Assembly: GCA_035292525.1 (NCBI GenBank)
Contig: DATDPZ010000270.1
Location: forward strand, 1 to 5,083
DNA: 5,083 nucleotides
Source of the DNA: VBAS01 sp035292525
Lineage (GTDB): Bacteria > Bacteroidota > Bacteroidia > Chitinophagales > Chitinophagaceae
Direction of reading: 5' to 3'
Below the pieces are notes generated by a model. That model saw only the letters and a list, made by a program, of their open reading frames with translations, searched no databases and was not told the DNA's origin. Numbering within the stretch: the first letter of the stretch is position 1; each line of letters opens with the position of its first letter. This document shows, piece after piece, positions 1 to 4,285 of this stretch. A program made the position numbers and the translations under genes.

Positions 1-657
1 CAATGTATAAACCTGCTCACCCATCAGCGCCATTTCTGATTCAGATAAGGGTGTTTCATTTTTAACAGAAACAGCGGGTGCTGCCTTTTTAAAATTATCG
101 TACCCGTATAGTTTCAGGTCTTCTTCTGTATCTATCACCACAATTTTTCCAATCATTGTATGATGACCGATTCCGCAGAATTCATTACAGATCACTTTGT
201 ATTCGCCGGTTTCAGTCGGTTTAAATTTTAATACATAATCATACCCGGGGTACACCTGGAAATTCATATTGACGGGCTGTAAAGAGTAACCGTGCATGAC
301 ATCTTTGGAGGAGATATGCAGGTTGTAAGATTCATCTTTCTGAAGAATCAAAACAGGACTCCATCGCCACATTTGACTCATGACAAAAACATCACTATTG
401 GGTTCGGGTCTTACCACCGGGATGCCATTATCAGCACCAATCATATTTTTTTTGATATAGGCTTCGCTGAGATTGGCAAACTCTGTTGTACTGGTTCGGT
501 AAGTGGTATTGGATGGATTTTGTTTGCCATACACATGCCACATGATCATCCAGACAAATAACATGATACACAGAAAGAGAGCAATAACCATCCACATTTT
601 TTCATCTTTGGCTACTTTTTTTTGAAACCATCCTTCTGCCGGACTGAGTAAGCTCAT
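1..657 (-). CDS. coxB: Heme-copper oxidase subunit II with CuA site, B-family (ba3)-like, 3' end outside window
   Basis: Periplasmic electron-entry subunit of a terminal oxidase, or of a NO reductase derived from one. Translated by hand from the ATG at 657-655, it gives 219 residues with no stop before the window edge, so the C-terminus is missing. One membrane helix spans about residues 21-43, giving an N-in anchor with a periplasmic cupredoxin domain at about 85-178. The CuA ligand set is complete: His122 in DVMHGYSL, then CNEFCGIGHHTM with Cys157, Glu159, Cys161, His165 and Met168. The single N-terminal helix and the CNxxCGxGHxxMxGxIVV pattern resemble Thermus ba3 subunit II more than A-family subunit II, which has two helices. 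The last visible residues (LMGEQVYTL) look like the start of a cytochrome c domain, as in caa3-type fusions, but its heme motif would lie outside the window. It begins 24 nt after the IIa-like gene, consistent with one operon. Subunit I is expected next. Confidence 0.9.
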   Translation of the reverse strand, partial: MSLLSPAEGWFQKKVAKDEKMWMVIALFLCIMLFVWMIMWHVYGKQNPSNTTYRTSTTEFANLSEAYIKKNMIGADNGIPVVRPEPNSDVFVMSQMWRWSPVLILQKDESYNLHISSKDVMHGYSLQPVNMNFQVYPGYDYVLKFKPTETGEYKVICNEFCGIGHHTMIGKIVVIDTEEDLKLYGYDNFKKAAPAVSVKNETPLSESEMALMGEQVYTL

Positions 658-681
658 AAGTATAGTTTTAGCGTAAAGAAA

Positions 682-867
682 TTATTTAAGGAGGCTTTGT
701 TTTAACTCTTCAGGTATTCCGGGTAAATTAGAAAGCTCCATCACCCCCCACAAAAGGTAAAAGATGGCATAAATGGTAACGCCTAAAAAGAGGAGTAGCA
801 TAAAGTCATCCATTATCATTTTGCCGAATGGGATTTTTTCATTTTCATTTTGCTGCTTGTTTTCCAT
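682..867 (-). CDS. Small single-helix membrane protein, subunit IIa-like of a B-family oxidase
   Basis: This 61-residue protein has a charged, Lys/Glu/Asn-rich cytoplasmic N-terminus (about residues 1-20), one hydrophobic helix (about 22-45) and a short polar tail. The ATG is at 867-865 and the TAA at 684-682. Size, topology and position directly upstream of the CuA subunit II gene match the cbaD-cbaB-cbaA order known for Thermus ba3 oxidase, where the small subunit IIa supplies a helix that packs against subunit I. Sequence similarity to known IIa proteins is too weak to judge by eye, so the assignment rests on context. The frame is open, and gene-like spacing on both sides (24 nt to subunit II, 154 nt to the regulator gene) supports a real gene. 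A generic oxidase assembly or stability peptide is the main alternative. Confidence 0.7.
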   Translation of the reverse strand: MENKQQNENEKIPFGKMIMDDFMLLLFLGVTIYAIFYLLWGVMELSNLPGIPEELKQSLLK

Positions 868-1021
868 AAATAAAAATTAGGTGATAAAAGACAACGTTAT
901 CTGAGATAAAGCTAAAGAGGATATAAGTCAGCCTGATAGGAGCGAACTGATAAATGTGCCGTTAATTACGTTTTCGTATTTTTTTAGTAACCTCTTTTCT
1001 TAAGTTAAAAATCCGGCTGAG
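868..1021 (-). promoter_or_regulatory. Intergenic leader upstream of the IIa/subunit II operon
   Basis: This 154-nt gap separates the regulator gene from the IIa-like gene and is the most likely place for the oxidase promoter. It holds a perfect odd-centred palindrome (897-909) and three GATAAA words at 883, 905 and 949, spaced 22 and 44 nt. A TAGCTTTA on the minus strand (914-907) is one base off the Bacteroidota -7 consensus TAnnTTTG, but no convincing -33 TTTG lies at the right distance. I found no clear rho-independent terminator after the regulator gene. The only candidate is a 4-bp TACG/CGTA stem near 967-978, which is too short. Confidence 0.35.
897..909. repeat. Perfect 13-bp palindrome TTATCTGAGATAA, candidate operator
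   Basis: TTATCT and AGATAA are exact reverse complements around a single central G. The palindrome lies 30 nt upstream of the IIa-like start codon, where a regulator could act. The half-sites differ from the E. coli FNR consensus TTGAT-N4-ATCAA in sequence and spacing, so no regulator can be assigned. Confidence 0.35.
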
Positions 1022-1726
1022 TTATGGATAGAGATTGGAAATTTGACGGAGTGAATCAATAGCCAGGTATGAAAATTTTTTGGCCTTGCATTTGACCAGT
1101 TTTTCATTTTCAAAATCGTTCAATACTTTAGAAACCTGTTCTTTGGTAGTGCCGGTTAAATCGGCAATATCCTGGCGGCAGAAATGGATGCGGAAACTCT
1201 GCTGTTTTTTTTCATAATCATAAAGCCGGGCAATCAACAAAAGCGCCTCAGCTACTTTCTCCCTTACTGTTTTATGTGCCAGGTTAACGGATTTTTTTTC
1301 TGCCAGCTCTATCTCATTCAGGAATTGATTGATTATTTGGTTTCTGAGAAGAGGGCTTTTTTCAATTATATTTTCAAAAAAAGGGGTAGGAATATAACAA
1401 TATTGTGTGTCTGATGCTGCCGTCACCGAACAGGAATGGTAAGGATGAAATGTATTTATACGGTGGCCAAACAGGGATCCCTTTCCTGCAATTTGCAATA
1501 TCAATGGCCGGCCCTGTTTGCCATTTAATTCAACTTTAAGAAATCCTTTTTTTATAAAATAAATACCACGGATAGGATCTCCTTCAGAAAATAGTTTGTC
1601 ACCTTTTTTAAGTGATTTGCTGAGTTTTACATTGCTGATTGATAGCAACGTATTTTTATCGCACTCTTTCAGAATGGAACAATTCTTTGTTTTGCAGATA
1701 ATACAATCGTTTTTTAAAGGCGACAT
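1022..1726 (-). CDS. Crp/Fnr family transcriptional regulator with FNR-like cysteine cluster
   Basis: Cytoplasmic DNA-binding regulator of 234 residues, a normal length for the family. The cyclic-nucleotide-binding-like beta-roll covers about residues 28-120, with the KGDKLFSEGD and GIYFIKKGFLKV strands. A long dimerisation helix follows at about 122-168 and a winged helix-turn-helix at about 180-232. The recognition helix TTKEQVSKVL carries Glu196, Ser199 and Lys200, comparable to the E-x-x-S-R of E. coli FNR that reads TTGA half-sites. The N-terminus has Cys8, Cys11, Cys16 and Cys22; CSILKEC closely resembles CSISQLC of E. coli FNR (C23-x5-C29). Cys99 and Cys110 in the beta-roll could play the role of FNR Cys122. 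An oxygen- or NO-sensitive Fe-S cluster is therefore plausible, but the Cys11-x4-Cys16 spacing differs from FNR (C20-x2-C23). It sits between the NorB-like and oxidase genes and may control both. The ATG at 1726 has no Shine-Dalgarno sequence, as is usual for the phylum. Confidence 0.9.
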   Translation of the reverse strand: MSPLKNDCIICKTKNCSILKECDKNTLLSISNVKLSKSLKKGDKLFSEGDPIRGIYFIKKGFLKVELNGKQGRPLILQIAGKGSLFGHRINTFHPYHSCSVTAASDTQYCYIPTPFFENIIEKSPLLRNQIINQFLNEIELAEKKSVNLAHKTVREKVAEALLLIARLYDYEKKQQSFRIHFCRQDIADLTGTTKEQVSKVLNDFENEKLVKCKAKKFSYLAIDSLRQISNLYP

Positions 1727-1825
1727 ACCGGGGCAAATTAAAAGCCGATGAACAGTGAAAAGTCTTTTTTTAATTTTTCTTTCATCCTGATTTTGGTTAG
1801 CCGGCCACCTGACTTTTATCTTTTT

Positions 1826-2254
1826 TTAATTATTCAACCACTCTGCGTATGAATCCTTAGTTTCATAAATCTTTAATTTAGCCAGCTTTACACCTTCGGG
1901 CAAACTATTTTCCAGCAAACGCCGGATATAAATAAGGAGATTCTCTGCGGTGGGTTCCGCTTCCCAGACAACCAGATTTTCCAGCGAAAGCAACGTGGGA
2001 TACTGAGCCAGGTAATCACGGGATAAAATCAGTTTATGGTCCAGTGATTTGATAACAGATCCGACAACTACTTTTTTTATTTCTTTAAAATCTATTTCAA
2101 AACCGGGAGTTGGTATAAAATCATCGCTGCTGCCGGACGATGACACGGATACATGTAAAGTATAAGAATGGCCATGTATATTCCTGCAGACACCCGGATA
2201 ACGATAAATGGCATGTGCCATTTCAAAATAAAAAATTTTTGTAACGAACAACAT
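1826..2254 (-). CDS. queD: QueD / 6-pyruvoyl-tetrahydropterin synthase family enzyme
   Basis: Enzyme of 142 residues that acts on 7,8-dihydroneopterin triphosphate. QueD members make 6-carboxy-tetrahydropterin for queuosine and deazapurine synthesis, while PTPS members make 6-pyruvoyl-tetrahydropterin. The zinc ligands are His14 (in EMAHAIY), His27 and His29 (HGHSY). Cys23 lies at the C-x3-H-x-H spacing of the catalytic cysteine of QueD. Asp72-His73 (LDHKLIL) fits the catalytic Asp/His pair, EPTAENL at 100-106 is the conserved helix, and Glu131 (YETKDSYAEW) fits the pterin-anchoring Glu. All expected active-site residues are present, so it should be functional. QueD versus PTPS activity cannot be decided from sequence alone. 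It starts 30 nt after the NorB-like stop, which suggests co-transcription, although no link between this pathway and respiration is obvious. Other queuosine genes are not visible here. Confidence 0.88.
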   Translation of the reverse strand: MLFVTKIFYFEMAHAIYRYPGVCRNIHGHSYTLHVSVSSSGSSDDFIPTPGFEIDFKEIKKVVVGSVIKSLDHKLILSRDYLAQYPTLLSLENLVVWEAEPTAENLLIYIRRLLENSLPEGVKLAKLKIYETKDSYAEWLNN

Positions 2255-2284
2255 ATTTGTTTGAATAATTAATGACCTGTTTGT

Positions 2285-3685
2285 TTATTCTGTTCTGAAG
2301 AGAGCAGGCGAGTAATAAGACCGATCTGTTTTTTCTTTTATTGATTTTTTAAAATAACAAAGCAACTGGTTTTTTAAAAGGGGGTAGATGATGCATACAA
2401 ATCCTACGAACATGAACGTCCCTGAAATAAAGAATAAAATAAAAAACGGTCTTACTTGCAGCATCATACTGCTGAATGGTACCTGGGTAGAACTTAATTG
2501 CCATTTTGCTTTTACCAGGCCCGCCCCGATTAAGCTTATCCAGAAAACCAATAAGGATAAATTGGCCAGCCAGTATCCCCTGTTGAAGAGTTTTTTATAG
2601 GGCTCAAAACTCCGGCAGGTGTCATGCAGTATATCAAAAGCAATTGCCAGCAATAAAAAACTATTAATACCAATGGTGGCACCCATCGTATGGGCTACGG
2701 TAATATGAGTACCGTGTGTGTACACATTAATAGCCGGAATGGACATGGCAATTGCCAGTAGCAGGGTTAAGAATATCCAGGCATCAGCAGCAACCAGGAA
2801 GCGGTAGGATATTTTATGAAAATTCATTTTTGCTATGCTGACGGTAGCCCTCCATGTAAAAATAATTCTGCCAAGAATGAGTAGTTCCGTCATGCTGACT
2901 ATATAACTAATGTGTTTGATGTAAGCATGAGTGGGTAGTGTATAAATATGATGCCCCCAATTGAACATCAGGTTGAATAATCCTGTAAAATAAAGCAGGA
3001 AAGCAATTTTTGAATAACCATATGTTTTTTTATTGCTGATTTTATCCATCAGGAAAATACTGCTGCCATAAATAAGCATATTCCAGGCCCCTACCATAGA
3101 GCCATAAGATTTCCACTGAATCGTCATATCATTCACAATATTATTTCTGAAATAAGGGAATATCCATAAATAGGATTCCAGGAAGGTGAACAGAAAGAAA
3201 GTGATACCTGTAAGCCACATCCAAACATACACAGGCTGATTTCTAAAAGACCCTGCTGATTTTATAAAATTGATTAAAAACAACACCCAGCCTGCTATAA
3301 CAGGTAGTGCCATTAACGGATGAAATTCCCAGTATTCCCTGCCTCCAAATATACCAGCGCAGTAAGAAATCAAAATGGCCAGAACGGCAAGTGTGAAGAT
3401 AACGAACTGAATTTTTATAAGCAATGGGGAATAGATTTTTTTACCGTTATGTTGCTTCAGGTAAGTAAACACAGCACCTATCACTCCAAAAATTATCCAG
3501 AATACAACGGATGATACATGCAATGGTCTTACTTTTTCAAACGAAAGATGCTGTTTTAAAAATCCGGGCATCAGGTATTGCAGTCCACCAATCAATCCCC
3601 AGAACATGCCGGTTACCAGTAATAAAAGGCCGGCTATGATGAAAAATTTGGATATATTTTCCTGTTTACTGTTCAATGCTGCCAT
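2285..3685 (-). CDS. NorB-like heme-copper superfamily membrane protein with altered metal ligands
   Basis: Integral membrane protein of 466 residues with about 12 predicted helices, the usual length for NorB of cytochrome c NO reductase. NorB-type signatures are the GLxxGLQY helix I, His56 in RPLHVSSVVFW (low-spin heme ligand position), GREYWEF at 115-121, GHH at 244-246 (two FeB-site His), Glu267 (equivalent to cNOR Glu280), and VYTHGTHITVAH ending at His332 (heme b3 ligand position). Against cNOR recalled from memory (HLWVEGVWE), helix VI here reads GSMVGAWNM, so the FeB-ligating His and Glu are Gly195 and Gly199. The cNOR motif AHGH becomes AHTM, so the second low-spin heme His is Met334. 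An extra His327 replaces a Gln. Its start codon overlaps the cytochrome c gene by 20 nt, so the two probably form a NorCB-like complex. Automatic pipelines would likely call it cbb3-type subunit I or NO reductase large subunit. NO reduction is not assured given the missing ligands. Confidence 0.85.
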   Translation of the reverse strand: MAALNSKQENISKFFIIAGLLLLVTGMFWGLIGGLQYLMPGFLKQHLSFEKVRPLHVSSVVFWIIFGVIGAVFTYLKQHNGKKIYSPLLIKIQFVIFTLAVLAILISYCAGIFGGREYWEFHPLMALPVIAGWVLFLINFIKSAGSFRNQPVYVWMWLTGITFFLFTFLESYLWIFPYFRNNIVNDMTIQWKSYGSMVGAWNMLIYGSSIFLMDKISNKKTYGYSKIAFLLYFTGLFNLMFNWGHHIYTLPTHAYIKHISYIVSMTELLILGRIIFTWRATVSIAKMNFHKISYRFLVAADAWIFLTLLLAIAMSIPAINVYTHGTHITVAHTMGATIGINSFLLLAIAFDILHDTCRSFEPYKKLFNRGYWLANLSLLVFWISLIGAGLVKAKWQLSSTQVPFSSMMLQVRPFFILFFISGTFMFVGFVCIIYPLLKNQLLCYFKKSIKEKTDRSYYSPALFRTE

Positions 3686-4067
3686 CTATATTAATTGTAA
3701 AAGTTCTAGGGTCGGCTTTACCCGACGCATCAATGTTTTGTAAATAGGCAAGCAATGCATTCATTTCCTGCCGGTTTAATTGAAAACCAGGCATGGCGCC
3801 TGTTCCGCTTTGCACAAAAGCACTGATGTAATCAGGGCCTCTGCGTGAAAAAGTATTGGTAAGATCAGGGCCAAGAAATCCACCTAAGCCATACACCTGG
3901 TGGCAGGCATTACAATTATATTGTTGCCAAACAGATTTTCCCAACCCGGTTTCTTCATTAACACTTTTTCCCTTTACCGGTAAGGACAGATACAGGTGAC
4001 CGGAATAGAATAAAAAAGCGATTACCAGGATTACCGCCGTAAGAATTTTTTTCTTTTCAGAAAGCAT
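3666..4067 (-). CDS. Membrane-anchored monoheme cytochrome c, NorC-like
   Basis: Electron-donor subunit of 133 residues. An N-terminal anchor helix (about residues 8-26, after MLSEKKK) leads to a periplasmic cytochrome c domain. Heme c is attached at Cys52-x-x-Cys55-His56 (CNACH), and Met92 in GAMPGF is the likely axial ligand. The G-x-x-VW...CxxCH...GGFLGPDLTN-x-FSRRG pattern is close to NorC of cytochrome c NO reductase. I chose the ATG at 4067. The frame stays open upstream to a TTG at 4124, but those 19 codons run through an inverted repeat and would place a stretch before the anchor that has no NorC counterpart. The stop overlaps the NorB-like start by 20 nt, suggesting translational coupling and a fixed stoichiometry. 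It should pass electrons from soluble cytochromes or from quinol-cytochrome c reductase to the NorB-like heme. Confidence 0.88.
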   Translation of the reverse strand: MLSEKKKILTAVILVIAFLFYSGHLYLSLPVKGKSVNEETGLGKSVWQQYNCNACHQVYGLGGFLGPDLTNTFSRRGPDYISAFVQSGTGAMPGFQLNRQEMNALLAYLQNIDASGKADPRTFTINIDGSIEQ

Positions 4068-4077
4068 AAATATTTTG

Positions 4078-4085
4078 CAAATATA
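4078..4085 (-). promoter_or_regulatory. Candidate Bacteroidota -7 element (TATATTTG) toward the NorC-like gene
   Basis: On the minus strand 4085-4078 reads TATATTTG, an exact match to the TAnnTTTG -7 consensus of Bacteroidota sigma factor promoters. It lies 10 nt before the ATG at 4067, so the leader would be only a few nucleotides. No TTTG -33 element stands at the expected distance, so this is weak and may be a by-product of the inverted repeat. Confidence 0.25.
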
Positions 4086-4112
4086 ATTAAGGACAAAACT
4101 ATCCTTTATTAT

Positions 4113-4120
4113 TATATTTG
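4113..4120 (+). promoter_or_regulatory. Candidate Bacteroidota -7 element (TATATTTG) toward the DGC-GNAT gene
   Basis: The plus strand reads TATATTTG here, an exact TAnnTTTG match in the right arm of the inverted repeat, pointing toward the gene at 4286. A start here would give a leader of about 160 nt. The expected -33 TTTG is absent, so confidence is low. Confidence 0.25.
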
Positions 4121-4201
4121 CCAATAATTTTCTGTCCTGCAGCTTAGAATTTTCTATAGCTAATTAGTCATTTAACAACTTGAAATTTAAAGCGGGCCAG
4201 G

Positions 4202-4213
4202 TTCAGGTCTGAA
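4202..4213. repeat. Interrupted palindrome TTCAG-GT-CTGAA in the DGC-GNAT leader
   Basis: TTCAG (4202-4206) and CTGAA (4209-4213) are reverse complements separated by GT. A further TTTCAG at 4232-4237 can pair with CTGAAA at 4209-4214, so two alternative small hairpins are possible 50-80 nt upstream of the start codon. It may be an operator or may be chance. The rest of the 4122-4285 interval shows no Shine-Dalgarno sequence, no clear promoter pair and no terminator. Confidence 0.25.
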
Positions 4214-4285
4214 AAGTAAACTATCTGGTGCTTTCAGTTCTTTTGGGGTTGAAGAAAATAGTAATAAAGAAAAATATTTTTTCTA

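Larger units (their letters stand above)
4077..4121. repeat. Long imperfect inverted repeat (hairpin/cruciform) upstream of the NorC-like gene
   Basis: GCAAATATAAT (4077-4087) and ATTATATTTGC (4111-4121) are perfect 11-bp inverted arms. Inside them AAGGA (4089-4093) pairs with TCCTT (4102-4106), leaving an 8-nt loop CAAAACTA. Overall the arms match at 16 of 17 positions, with one 3-nt insertion on the right side. The repeat ends 9 nt before the cytochrome c start codon. It lacks the GC-rich stem and following T-run of a terminator. It could be an operator, a 5'-UTR hairpin or a divergent promoter element. Confidence 0.6.

Noticed and set aside
292..561. Plus-strand open frame of 89 codons
   Set aside because: It lies wholly inside the CuA subunit II gene on the other strand, which has a complete ligand set. 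The plus frame has no recognisable domain.
868..1021. Canonical FNR box (TTGAT-N4-ATCAA)
   Set aside because: No match by eye in this leader or in 4122-4285. Only the non-consensus TTATCTGAGATAA palindrome is present.
1184..1414. Plus-strand open frame of 76 codons
   Set aside because: Antisense shadow of the Crp/Fnr regulator, with Phe/Leu/Ile-rich low-complexity translation of A-rich codons.
1727..1825. Possible terminator or promoter between the pterin synthase and regulator genes
   Set aside because: The GC-rich GGTTAGCCGGCCACC stretch does not form a convincing stem followed by a T-run. The TAATTTG near 1735 is one base short of the -7 consensus and has no paired -33 element.
2388..2600. 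Plus-strand open frame of 70 codons
   Set aside because: Antisense to the C-terminal helices of the NorB-like gene, with no independent support.
3320..3514. Plus-strand open frame of 64 codons
   Set aside because: Antisense to helices II-III of the NorB-like gene, with no domain and no start signal.
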